Under the pieces are notes generated by a model. That model worked only from the letters and a program-made list of their open reading frames with translations, was not told the DNA's origin and did no database searches. 8,084 bases of DNA, from contig JAOUEK010000072.1 in assembly GCA_029858755.1 (NCBI GenBank), positions 1 through 8,084 of the forward strand, in the 5' to 3' direction. Within the stretch, counting starts at the first letter, position 1, and every line of letters begins with the position of its first letter. The translations under genes and the position numbers were made by a program. This document shows positions 1 through 6,186 of the stretch, piece by piece. This DNA comes from Thermoleophilia bacterium. Its GTDB lineage: Bacteria > Actinomycetota > Thermoleophilia > Gaiellales > Gaiellaceae.

Positions 1-46
1 CCGTGACCGAGTAGGCCACGGTGATGACGATCGCTGTGTCGCTCAC
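1..46 (-). CDS. 5' end of an unidentified protein, cut by window edge
   Basis: On the minus strand a GTG at 46-44 opens a frame that stays open to the window edge. It reads (M)SDTAIVITVAYSVT, a hydrophobic stretch that could begin a membrane segment. A TAGAGT hexamer lies seven bases upstream of the GTG, the same layout seen before other start codons here, which is the main reason to believe the gene. There is no Shine-Dalgarno. It would be divergent from the universal stress protein gene, with about 130 bp between the two starts. Fifteen codons are too few to name a family; a small membrane protein or transporter is only a guess. Confidence 0.4.
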   Translation of the reverse strand, partial: MSDTAIVITVAYSVT

Positions 47-53
47 GGGGGAG

Positions 54-59
54 ACTCTA
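54..59 (-). promoter_or_regulatory. -10-like hexamer of the leftward gene
   Basis: The minus strand reads TAGAGT here, followed by seven bases and then the GTG at 46. This matches the TANNNT pattern of a sigma-70-type -10 box. The distance would place the transcript start at or next to the start codon, giving a leaderless mRNA. No convincing -35 is visible. Confidence 0.35.
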
Positions 60-103
60 AACCGATCGGCAGGACGGAGGCCACCCGATCGTCGCTCCCG
101 GTC

Positions 104-122
104 GTTGCGGAAAAGCCGCAAC
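104..122 (+). other. short hairpin in the leader region upstream of usp
   Basis: GTTGCGG (104-110) and CCGCAAC (116-122) form a perfect seven-base-pair stem around the loop AAAAG. It lies in the roughly 130 bp between the leftward gene and usp. No U-tract follows, so it is not an obvious terminator. I compared the surrounding 47-176 stretch with fluoride, cobalamin and c-di-GMP riboswitch patterns from memory and found no convincing match. It may be an operator or leader element, or chance. The rest of this stretch holds an 8-bp palindrome (CCGATCGG, 62-69) and nothing else I can name. Confidence 0.3.
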
Positions 123-164
123 CCGGTGGGAAGGCCCCCTGATGCCCGCGGCGGCCGAGCCACG

Positions 165-170
165 CACGAT
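165..170 (+). promoter_or_regulatory. weak -10-like hexamer before usp
   Basis: CACGAT sits six bases before the ATG at 177. It keeps the A at position 2 and T at position 6 that define actinobacterial -10 boxes, but not the first T. The spacing equals that seen before the kinase and aldolase genes, so a leaderless usp transcript is possible. On its own the match is poor. Confidence 0.25.
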
Positions 171-176
171 CTCGCC

Positions 177-671
177 ATGGGCGCGATCGTCGTCGCCACC
201 GATGGGTCAGCGGCAGCCGGAGCCGCGCTCGACACGGCGATCGAGCTCGCGCTGGAGGGCGGCGACCGTATCTGCGCGATCACCGTGTGGCGTGCGCTCC
301 AGGGCGACTTCGGTCTCGCCTACCCGCCGGCCGCCGTCCTCGACGACATCCTCACGGCGGAGCGCGAGCACGCCGAGCAGACCCTCCGCGACGCCGCGGA
401 GCGCGCTCACTCGGCGGGAGTCGAGGTCGAGACGAAGCTGGCCGCCGGCGACCCGCCCGAGCAGATCTGCCGCTACGCGGACGAGGTCGGCGCCCGCATG
501 ATCGCGATCGGCTCGCACGGGCACGGGGCGCTCGTCTCGTTGCTCGTCGGCAGCGTCTCCAGCGCCGTCATCTCCCGCTCGACGATCCCGGTCCTCGTCG
601 TCCGAGACCGCGACCACGAGCCCGAGCTGCACCACGCGGGCCAGCCACACGGCCCGGCGCCCGCCCGCTGA
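177..671 (+). CDS. universal stress protein (UspA family)
   Basis: A single-domain universal stress protein of 164 residues, typical for the family, expected to be cytoplasmic and dimeric. These proteins bind ATP or other nucleotides and accumulate under starvation, hypoxia or oxidative stress. Seen here: the N-terminal strand GAIVVATDGS with the conserved Asp, and near the C-terminus the nucleotide-binding signature G-x2-G-x9-G-S (G112, G115, G125, S126), ending in the usual strand IPVLVV. About 20 polar, His- and Pro-rich residues trail the domain. The frame is open back to position 21, but the fold begins at the ATG at 177, which I take as the start; no Shine-Dalgarno precedes it. Usp genes are common in DevS/DevR hypoxia regulons of mycobacteria, and a DevS-like kinase lies 1.4 kb away, so co-regulation is conceivable but unproven. 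Confidence 0.9.
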   Translation: MGAIVVATDGSAAAGAALDTAIELALEGGDRICAITVWRALQGDFGLAYPPAAVLDDILTAEREHAEQTLRDAAERAHSAGVEVETKLAAGDPPEQICRYADEVGARMIAIGSHGHGALVSLLVGSVSSAVISRSTIPVLVVRDRDHEPELHHAGQPHGPAPAR

Positions 672-682
672 AACGCGCCGGG
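653..682. terminator. possible bidirectional terminator between convergent genes
   Basis: CCCGGCGC (653-660) and GCGCCGGG (675-682) are a perfect eight-base inverted repeat separated by 14 bases. It spans the usp stop codon and the 12-bp gap to the convergent regulator gene. A GC-rich stem at a convergence point suits transcription termination in both directions. There is no T-run on either side, so it would have to act without a classical U-tract. Confidence 0.35.
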
Positions 683-683
683 G

Positions 684-1328
684 CTAGTCAGCCCGCTCGC
701 CGAGGGCTGCGACGCAGCCTTCGACCGCCGCCCCGGGGCGGAGCTCGCGGAGCTCGACGCCTGCGCCGAGCCGGTCGAGCGCGCCCGTGATCAGCCCGGC
801 GTGGAAGGCGCAGACGACGCGCGGGCTCTCCTCCACGACGTGCTCGTAGGGGCAGCGGTGCATCGTGATCGCGTCGCCGTCACGCTCGGGGACGAAGCCC
901 TCCGCGTCGAGGATCTGCACCAGCCTGCCGACGCCGTCTGCCTCCCCGAGCCGTGCGTCGAGGCCCTCGGCGAGCCGACGCCCCCACCCCAGGCCGGCCG
1001 ACTTGGCCAGCCTCGGGCCCTCGGCGATCGGCTCGAGAGCGCCCGCCAGCGCCGCGGCGAGATGCTCGTGCTCGTCCTCGGCGAGCTCGCGCACGGCCGT
1101 GTACAGCCGGCGGGGGCGCCCTGGTCGGTCGCGGTGCTCAGCCTCCGAGCGCACGAGCCCTGCGTCCTCGAGCACGTCGAGGTGCGCCCTCACCGTGTTC
1201 GGGTGGAGACCGACCCGGTCGCCGAGCTCGGATGCGTCGAGATGCTCTCCCTGGGCGCGAAGCACGTCGAGCAGGCGGGCCCGTGAAGGGTCCCCGAGCG
1301 CCCGATGGACACGCACGTGTGCGTCCAC
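684..1328 (-). CDS. winged-helix transcriptional regulator, SufR-like with three C-terminal cysteines
   Basis: Encodes 214 residues from the GTG at 1328. Residues 8-59 form an ArsR-type winged helix (RALGDPSRARLLDVL, recognition region HPNTVRAHLDVL) followed by a basic wing (RDRPGRPRRLY). The C-terminal half contains the pattern CPYEH, then VVC-x2-H-x-G-L, with cysteines at 159, 173 and 205. This resembles SufR-family repressors, whose three cysteines hold an iron-sulfur cluster; spacing here is 14 and 32 residues, close to the roughly 13 and 28 I recall for SufR. Its targets cannot be read from the sequence, and no suf genes are present. The frame also has a GTG at 1397, 24 bp after the response-regulator stop, but neither start has a good ribosome site. 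I prefer 1328 because the fold starts there and a CACAAT hexamer lies six bases upstream. It follows the kinase and response regulator on the same strand and may be partly co-transcribed. Confidence 0.8.
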   Translation of the reverse strand: MDAHVRVHRALGDPSRARLLDVLRAQGEHLDASELGDRVGLHPNTVRAHLDVLEDAGLVRSEAEHRDRPGRPRRLYTAVRELAEDEHEHLAAALAGALEPIAEGPRLAKSAGLGWGRRLAEGLDARLGEADGVGRLVQILDAEGFVPERDGDAITMHRCPYEHVVEESPRVVCAFHAGLITGALDRLGAGVELRELRPGAAVEGCVAALGERAD

Positions 1329-1334
1329 GTCCTC

Positions 1335-1340
1335 ATTGTG
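1335..1340 (-). promoter_or_regulatory. possible internal -10 hexamer for the SufR-like regulator
   Basis: The minus strand reads CACAAT, then six bases, then the GTG at 1328. Four of six positions match TATAAT. If used, the regulator has its own leaderless transcript in addition to read-through from the two-component genes. No -35 is evident, and this assignment helped decide the start, so it is not independent evidence. Confidence 0.3.
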
Positions 1341-1421
1341 CCCGTTGCCGGGAAGGCTGCGCCTCTCAGGCTCCCGCTGACATCGGCCGGCGCCCACGGC
1401 TGCGCGCGACCAGCGGAGGTC

Positions 1422-2063
1422 TCAGGCCTCTTCGAGCATGCCGTTCGCGAGCGCGTAGCGCACGAGCTCCGCCCTCGTTCCGAGCCCGAGCTTCTGCATG
1501 ATGTGCGCCCGGTGCGTCTCGGCCGTTCGCACCGAGATGAAGAGTTGCTTCGCGATCTCCTGGTTCGTGTGACCCAACGCGAGCAGCCGGAGCACCTCGC
1601 GCTCGCGGTCGGAGAGGGGATCGTCGGCGGCCCGCCGCGCCTCCTCGACCTCCGCCTGCGCGAGCCGTGCGCCCAGTGTCGGGTGCACGTAGCGCCCGCC
1701 CCCTGCCACCTCGCGGACCGCGTGCACGAGCTCGGCGTCTGCCGCCTCCTTCAGCATGTAGCCGCTGGCGCCGCCTGCAAATGCCTCGCGCACGTAGCTC
1801 GGGTCGTCCTGCATCGAGAGCACGAGGATCCGCGCCTTCTTCGCGGCCTTGACGATCTCGTTCGTGACCTCGAGGCCGCTCTTCTCGGGCATCACCACGT
1901 CGAGCAGCACCACGTCTGGCTTCTCCAGCCGTGCCGCGCGCACGCCATCGTCTGCCGTGCCGGCCTCGGCGACCACCTCGATGTCCTCCTCGCGGTCGAG
2001 TAGCAGTCGCAGGCCCGCACGGACCACGGCGTGATCGTCGACGATGATGACACGGATGCTCAC
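1422..2063 (-). CDS. NarL/FixJ-family response regulator
   Basis: A 213-residue two-component response regulator. Residues 1-120 are a receiver domain: acidic pair D9-D10 in IIVDDH, phospho-acceptor D55 in VVLLDVVMP, switch residue S83 (Ser rather than Thr), and K105 in GYMLKEA. Residues 149-210 are a LuxR-type DNA-binding helix-turn-helix (LSDREREVLRLLALGHTNQEIA, with SVRTAETHRAHIMQKL as recognition helix). Its partner is surely the adjacent kinase, because the GTG start overlaps the kinase stop in a GTGA junction, implying translational coupling. NarL-type regulators bind as dimers to inverted repeats, so the 23-bp dyad upstream of the kinase is a candidate self-regulatory site. The arrangement recalls DevS-DevR of mycobacteria, although NarL-type regulators are too alike to call it DevR from this alone. 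Confidence 0.93.
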   Translation of the reverse strand: MSIRVIIVDDHAVVRAGLRLLLDREEDIEVVAEAGTADDGVRAARLEKPDVVLLDVVMPEKSGLEVTNEIVKAAKKARILVLSMQDDPSYVREAFAGGASGYMLKEAADAELVHAVREVAGGGRYVHPTLGARLAQAEVEEARRAADDPLSDREREVLRLLALGHTNQEIAKQLFISVRTAETHRAHIMQKLGLGTRAELVRYALANGMLEEA

Positions 2064-3679
2064 GGAAGCGGCAACTCCAGCACAAGCGTAGTCCCGCCAC
2101 CGGGTGTCGAGTCGATTGTCAGGCGCCCGTCCAGCAGCTCGACGCGCTCGCGCATCCCGATCAGACCGATGCCTTCGACGGGGCGATCCGGGTCGAAGCC
2201 GAGTCCGTCGTCTTCGATCACACCGGCGAGCACGTCGCCGCGACGCGTGAGGACGATGCTCAGGTGTCGTGCCTGAGCGTGCTTGACCACGTTCGTCACC
2301 GCCTCCTGCACGATGCGGTACACCGCGGTCTCGACCTCCGCCGACAGGCGGTCGGGCCCGAGGCGCGTCTCGACCTGGACGTTGAGGCCGGTCCGCTCCC
2401 GAGCCGACTGGCCCAGCCGCTTCAGGGCGGGCACCAGCCCGAAGTCGTCGAGCGCCGTGGGGCGAAGCTCCAAGGCGAGCCGTCGCACCTCGTGCAAGGT
2501 GTGAACCACGAGCCGGCGCAGGTCCGCGACGGCGACCACCGCCGCATCGCGGTCCTCGGCGCTCTCGACCGCCGCCAGGCCCAGCAGCATCGACGTGAGC
2601 GACTGCCCGGTCTCGTCGTGCAGCTCGCGGGCGAGGTGTCGTCGCTCGAGCTCCTGCGCGGCGACTGCGCGGGTCAGGACGTCACGCGCGACACGTCGCG
2701 ACAGGTCGACGGCAACCGCGGCATGAGGGGCGAACGTCTCCACGAGCCGGAGGTCGTCGTCGTCGAACCGCGGGTCGTCGCCCTTCCGGTCGATCACGAG
2801 GAGGACGCCGAGTGGTCGGCCGCCGACGAGGAGCGGCACGAGCAGCTCGGTGCGGGCACCCAGGTCGCCGGCGATCGCCTGGTCGATCTCGGGATCGGTC
2901 ATGACCGAGTCGACCCGCTCGCTCCGCCGACGCTCGAGGACGGCAGCGCTCTTGGTGCCGCGCGCGAGGACGGTGCCCACGGCGCTCTCGTCCGTTGCCG
3001 CCTCGATCCTGAGGGTGCCGTCGGGGCGCGCGAGAGCGACAGCGACGAGCCGGGCGTTGAGCAGCGCCCGCAGCCGGACGGTGATCAGCTGCAGCTGACG
3101 CGGGAGATCGAGCTCGCCGGCGAGCACGACGGCGAGCTCGCTGAGCGACTGCAGCTGCCGCGACCAAGCGGTCGACCGCTCGTAGAGCCGGGCGTTCTCG
3201 ATCGCCACCGCCGCCTGCGCCGCGAGCAGGCCGACGAGCTCCTCGTCCTCCTCGGTGAAGTCGGCGCCGTCTCTCTTGTCCGTCAGGTAGAGCCGCCCGT
3301 AGGGGACGGTACGCAGCTGAATCGGCACGCCGAGGAACGCGCGCATCGGCGGATGGTTCTGCGGGAAGCCGACCGAGCGTGAGTCGCTACCCAGGTCGTG
3401 GAGCCGCAGGGGGCGTGGATCGTCGATGAGCAACCCGAGGATGCCCCGACCAGTGGGTGGCTCGCCGATCGCGCGCACCTCCTCGTCCGTCAGCCCGTGT
3501 GTGATGAAGCGCTCCAGGCCCTCCCCGGAGTCGTCCAGGATGCCGATCGCCGCATAGCGTGCTCCCGCGATCTCCGCGGCCGCGCGCACGAGCGTGTTCA
3601 GGACGCCGTCGAGGTTGAGCTCAGACGTGAGCGCGATGCCCGCGCCGACCAGCGCCCGGTGCCGACTCTCCTCGTGCAC
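2060..3679 (-). CDS. two-GAF sensor histidine kinase, DevS/DosT-like
   Basis: A 539-residue kinase from the GTG at 3679, with no membrane segment, so probably soluble. Domains: GAF 1 (about 22-164), GAF 2 (about 179-326), HisKA_3 dimerisation domain (about 343-411) with phospho-His H354 in ARELHDETGQ, and HATPase (about 446-537) with N463 (EAVTNVVKHA), EDDGLGFD and GIGLIGMRER. GAF 1 closely resembles the haem GAF of mycobacterial DevS/DosT, including SVGFPQNHPPM and GRLYLTDK. H109 and Y131 lie 22 residues apart, as do the haem ligand H149 and distal Y171 of DevS. Haem binding and sensing of O2, NO, CO or redox state is therefore likely but inferred. The kinase would phosphorylate the NarL-type regulator downstream. 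A TTG at 3736 would extend the frame by 19 poorly conserved residues and overlap the divergent dsbA start; the GTG is preferred because GATAAT lies six bases before it. Confidence 0.92.
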   Translation of the reverse strand: MHEESRHRALVGAGIALTSELNLDGVLNTLVRAAAEIAGARYAAIGILDDSGEGLERFITHGLTDEEVRAIGEPPTGRGILGLLIDDPRPLRLHDLGSDSRSVGFPQNHPPMRAFLGVPIQLRTVPYGRLYLTDKRDGADFTEEDEELVGLLAAQAAVAIENARLYERSTAWSRQLQSLSELAVVLAGELDLPRQLQLITVRLRALLNARLVAVALARPDGTLRIEAATDESAVGTVLARGTKSAAVLERRRSERVDSVMTDPEIDQAIAGDLGARTELLVPLLVGGRPLGVLLVIDRKGDDPRFDDDDLRLVETFAPHAAVAVDLSRRVARDVLTRAVAAQELERRHLARELHDETGQSLTSMLLGLAAVESAEDRDAAVVAVADLRRLVVHTLHEVRRLALELRPTALDDFGLVPALKRLGQSARERTGLNVQVETRLGPDRLSAEVETAVYRIVQEAVTNVVKHAQARHLSIVLTRRGDVLAGVIEDDGLGFDPDRPVEGIGLIGMRERVELLDGRLTIDSTPGGGTTLVLELPLP

Positions 3680-3685
3680 ACCGGG

Positions 3686-3691
3686 ATTATC
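3686..3691 (-). promoter_or_regulatory. -10 box of the kinase operon (leaderless start)
   Basis: The minus strand reads GATAAT (five of six to TATAAT), then six bases, then the GTG at 3679. This is the best -10 in the window and puts transcription initiation on the start codon itself. The -35 position falls inside the 23-bp dyad and does not resemble TTGACA, as expected for an activator-dependent or repressed promoter. Confidence 0.6.
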
Positions 3692-3696
3692 CGGTT

Positions 3697-3719
3697 CTCC
3701 GACGTCGGCGACGCCGGAG
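3697..3719. promoter_or_regulatory. 23-bp dyad, candidate shared operator for kinase operon and dsbAB
   Basis: CTCCGACGTCG (3697-3707) and CGACGCCGGAG (3709-3719) flank a central G at 3708; ten of eleven positions pair. The proposed kinase start is at 3679 and the dsbA start at 3736, so their midpoint is 3707.5 and the dyad is centred within one base of it. If both transcripts are leaderless, the dyad covers about -18 to -40 of one promoter and -17 to -39 of the other. Likely binders, by proximity only, are the NarL-type regulator or the SufR-like protein. It does not match the mycobacterial DosR box as I know it. Confidence 0.55.
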
Positions 3720-3723
3720 CAGG

Positions 3724-3729
3724 CAGACT
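3724..3729 (+). promoter_or_regulatory. -10-like hexamer of the dsbA-dsbB operon
   Basis: CAGACT lies six bases before the dsbA ATG at 3736. It retains A2 and T6 of the -10 consensus and mirrors the position of the GATAAT box of the divergent kinase gene about the dyad at 3697-3719. No Shine-Dalgarno sits at normal distance from the ATG, in keeping with a leaderless message. Confidence 0.4.
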
Positions 3730-3735
3730 TCGACA

Positions 3736-4497
3736 ATGCCTCCTGTCCCGAAGCCGAAGTCGCCGAAGCAGAAACGCACCAAGCCGGACGGTGGCGGGCC
3801 CTTCGCCAATCGGACGCTGCTGCTCGCGATCGGTGGCGCCGCGGTCGTGGCCGTGATCCTCGTGGTCGCCAGCCTCGTGCTCAGCGGAGGCGACGACAAC
3901 GGCGGCGCGACGACGGGGCCCACGTCCGGAGCGACGACGCTCGTCGACGGGATCCCGCAGGAGGGCACCGTGCTCGGCGACCCGGCGGCCACGGTCACGC
4001 TGCTGACGTACGAGGACATCCAGTGCCCCGTCTGCAGGCGCTACACCGAGGCCGGCTTCCCGACGATCGTCGACGAGTACGTGCGCACCGGGAAGGTGAA
4101 GGTCGACTTCCGAGGGCTCGAGTTCCTGGGCGACGACTCGACCAAGGCGCTCAAGGTGGTCCTCGCAGCGGCCAAGCAGGATCGCGCCTGGCAGTTGATC
4201 GAGCTGCTCTACGCCAACCAGGGACGGGAGAACTCCGGCTGGGTCAGCGACGGGCTGATCCGCGAGCTCGCAGGCAGGATCGACGGCCTGGACGTGGACA
4301 CGATGCTCGCCGACGCCGAGACGCCGGCGATCAAGGAGGAGATCGACCGGGTGGCCTCCGAGGCAGCCGACCGCCGGGTTCAGGGCACGCCGTGGTTCTA
4401 CGTGCAGATCGGCGACGCCGAGCCGTACGAGGTTCAGCCGACCTCGCTCGAGGGCCCGGCGTTCCAGCCGATCCTCGACGACGCCCTTCGCGGGTGA
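3736..4497 (+). CDS. membrane-anchored DsbA-family thiol-disulfide oxidoreductase
   Basis: A 253-residue thioredoxin-fold protein that should oxidise cysteine pairs in secreted proteins on the outer face of the membrane. Layout: a Lys/Pro-rich cytoplasmic tail (1-26), one membrane anchor (about 27-50), a Gly/Thr-rich linker (51-72) and the catalytic domain (about 73-253). The active site is CPVC at 97-100 within YEDIQCPVC. The cis-proline loop opposite it is GTP (T218-P219) in VQGTPWFYV. The helical insert between them is typical of DsbA rather than plain thioredoxin. It is first of a two-gene operon with the dsbB-like gene 46 bp downstream, which would reoxidise it. It diverges from a haem-GAF-like kinase, sharing a 56-bp regulatory gap. 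The start ATG at 3736 is the only one that gives the full basic tail before the anchor. Confidence 0.9.
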   Translation: MPPVPKPKSPKQKRTKPDGGGPFANRTLLLAIGGAAVVAVILVVASLVLSGGDDNGGATTGPTSGATTLVDGIPQEGTVLGDPAATVTLLTYEDIQCPVCRRYTEAGFPTIVDEYVRTGKVKVDFRGLEFLGDDSTKALKVVLAAAKQDRAWQLIELLYANQGRENSGWVSDGLIRELAGRIDGLDVDTMLADAETPAIKEEIDRVASEAADRRVQGTPWFYVQIGDAEPYEVQPTSLEGPAFQPILDDALRG

Positions 4498-4543
4498 CAC
4501 CCCGGCCGATCCCCTTCGAGGCGCAGGGACGGCATCCGCGCTC

Positions 4544-5095
4544 GTGACAGAGACCGTCCAGAACTTCTACGCGCTCGCGGCGGCCCTCGTTCTCGCGAGC
4601 CTCACGGCCCTCGTCGTCGCCGGTGTCGTCCAGCTCGCGGGTGGTCGGGCGCTCACCGCCGCCGCCGACGCGCTCGACGGTTGGGAGCTCCCGGTGGCGT
4701 TCGTCCTCGCCACGATGGCGACGGCGGGGAGCCTGTACTTCTCGGAGGTCGCCGGCTACATCCCTTGCCCGCTCTGCTGGTATCAGCGCATCGCGATGTA
4801 TCCGCTCGTCGTTCTCTTCGGGCTCGCCGCGCTGCGCCGCGATCGCCGCGCGGCCCTCTACGGCCTCGTGCTCTCGCTGGCCGGGGCGGTGATCGCCGCC
4901 TACCACTACCAGCTCGAGTGGTTTCCGGATCAGGCTGCTCTCTGCAAGCAGGGGTCGCTGTGCGAGGTGATCTGGTTCAAGCTCTGGGGGTTCGTGACGA
5001 TCCCGTACCTCTCCCTGGTCGCGTTCCTCGGGGTCGCCGCTCTGTGCGCGATCGCTGTACGGAACGACCGGCGGACCGGCGGAGCAGAGCACTAG
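4544..5095 (+). CDS. DsbB/BdbC-type disulfide bond formation protein
   Basis: A 183-residue integral membrane quinone-linked oxidase that passes electrons from reduced DsbA to the respiratory chain. The first cysteine pair is C75-P-L-C78 in GYIPCPLCWYQRIAMYP, a hallmark of BdbC-like proteins. The second is C134-x5-C140 in ALCKQGSLC, in the outer loop that contacts DsbA. Arg82 follows the first pair, where DsbB proteins carry a conserved quinone-site Arg. Hydrophobic segments lie at about 10-32, 50-67, 83-97, 105-121 and 147-171. The first is additional to the four helices of the core family. Translation starts at GTG 4544; an AGGGA lies about 14 bases upstream, too far for a strong ribosome site. 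Its partner is the DsbA-like protein encoded just before it. The gene ends 29 bp from the convergent aldolase-fold gene, with no clear terminator between them. Confidence 0.92.
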   Translation: MTETVQNFYALAAALVLASLTALVVAGVVQLAGGRALTAAADALDGWELPVAFVLATMATAGSLYFSEVAGYIPCPLCWYQRIAMYPLVVLFGLAALRRDRRAALYGLVLSLAGAVIAAYHYQLEWFPDQAALCKQGSLCEVIWFKLWGFVTIPYLSLVAFLGVAALCAIAVRNDRRTGGAEH

Positions 5096-5124
5096 CGGAC
5101 GTACCCAGTGTCGCCGAGCCAGCC

Positions 5125-6180
5125 TCAGGTCATCGGTACCTGGCGCTGCAGGCGCGAGGTGATCCGGTCGAGGATCTCCGTGAGCGTGTCCCCGGTGGCG
5201 GTGATGCCGTGGTTGCGTAGACCGATCACGGCGTGGGCGGGGTCTGGCTCGTTGGCGATCAGCTCCGCCACCGACTCGGCCAGCTCCTGCGTGCCGCACG
5301 GGTAGTTGATGTCCGTGGCCGGGATCCCCTCGACCCAGGCGTGGACGTGCAGGATCGCGCCCGCGTCGGGATGGGCCTGGTAGATCATCCAGTGCTCGAT
5401 CGCGTCGACGGAGACCCGACGAGGCTCGATCCCCGGCGGGACGCTCAGCACGATCCTCGCGTTCGCCTCGTCGTAGCCGGTGACGAGCAGGAAGTCGGTC
5501 CCCACGCGCTCGAGCTTCGACTTGTCGACGCCGCTCGCGCTCATCCAGAAGCGATCCGCGTCGAGGCGCTGCGAGAGGTTGCCGTACGAGAGCCCGCCGA
5601 CCTGGTACAGGCGCATCACGTGGCGCAGGTCGCGCTCCGAGAGGTACTCGTGCACCGGGAACGGCGCGGGGAGCAGGTCGAGCTCGTCCATGCGCTTGCC
5701 GGCGAGCGCGAGCTCGGCGGTGTTCTCGTCGCCGTCCCACAGCTCGGGCTCGAGGTCGGGGACGAACTCGTTGTCGATCACGAGCTTCGACTTGGCGAGC
5801 GGCGCGAGCCTCTCGAACACGTCGGCCGGATCGTCCGTGATGCGATACGTGCCGCGCTCCATCGTCGTGAACCAGACGCCCTCGCCAGGGACGTGGAGGA
5901 CGACGACGTTCGCGAGCGTGCGGACGAGCATCGGGTAGCTCGTCTTCAGGACGTCGTCGGGCGCCTCCGGAAGCTCGTAGAACGAGGCCGAGTAGGTTCC
6001 TCGCGAGGCGCGCCGGAACGCCCTGGGGTCCTGCGCGTCGAACATGTTCAGCACGAAGTCAGCGTCGGCCACGTCGGCGACGAGCTCGAAGCCGTCGCGC
6101 TCGAACTCGGCGCCGATCCTGCGCACCCACTCAGCGTGGCCGGGAGACGTGGACGTGCCCCAGATCGCGTAGCTGCGCAC
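5125..6180 (-). CDS. class II aldolase/adducin-fold protein with an extra N-terminal region
   Basis: A 351-residue protein. The C-terminal part (about 185-351) has the class II aldolase fold: GGLSYGNLSQRL (195-206) and SASGVDKSKL (214-223) at the phosphate-binding loops, and the metal triad H278-x-H280 (LHVHAW) plus H324 (LRNHGITATG). Relatives such as L-fuculose-phosphate aldolase cleave or epimerise sugar phosphates using a divalent metal. Aligned by hand to that enzyme, its catalytic Glu73 falls on D259, so ordinary aldolase chemistry is uncertain. Residues 1-180 look like a separate domain I do not recognise (GTSTSPGHAEW, FVLNMFDAQDPRAF, VWFTTMERGTYRI), with no signal peptide. Substrate is unknown. 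The GTG start at 6180 is preceded at six bases by TAGGCT, suggesting a leaderless single-gene transcript. It is separated from cofE by a decayed cytochrome gene and is not obviously tied to F420. Confidence 0.82.
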   Translation of the reverse strand: MRSYAIWGTSTSPGHAEWVRRIGAEFERDGFELVADVADADFVLNMFDAQDPRAFRRASRGTYSASFYELPEAPDDVLKTSYPMLVRTLANVVVLHVPGEGVWFTTMERGTYRITDDPADVFERLAPLAKSKLVIDNEFVPDLEPELWDGDENTAELALAGKRMDELDLLPAPFPVHEYLSERDLRHVMRLYQVGGLSYGNLSQRLDADRFWMSASGVDKSKLERVGTDFLLVTGYDEANARIVLSVPPGIEPRRVSVDAIEHWMIYQAHPDAGAILHVHAWVEGIPATDINYPCGTQELAESVAELIANEPDPAHAVIGLRNHGITATGDTLTEILDRITSRLQRQVPMT

Positions 6181-6186
6181 TGCAAC

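Noticed and set aside
28..91. Three CGATCG sites in about 60 bp as an operator array
   Set aside because: CGATCG and near variants recur throughout this window's coding DNA, so the cluster is not distinctive.
21..176. In-frame N-terminal extension of the universal stress protein back to position 21
   Set aside because: The 52 extra residues are Arg/Pro-rich with no domain character, and the family's first strand begins at the ATG at 177.
47..176. A riboswitch upstream of usp
   Set aside because: Only a seven-pair hairpin is clear; fluoride, cobalamin and c-di-GMP conserved cores do not fit, and usp is not a usual riboswitch target.
3680..3736. TTG start of the kinase at 3736
   Set aside because: It would overlap the divergent dsbA start and add 19 residues without family character; a GATAAT box points to the GTG at 3679.
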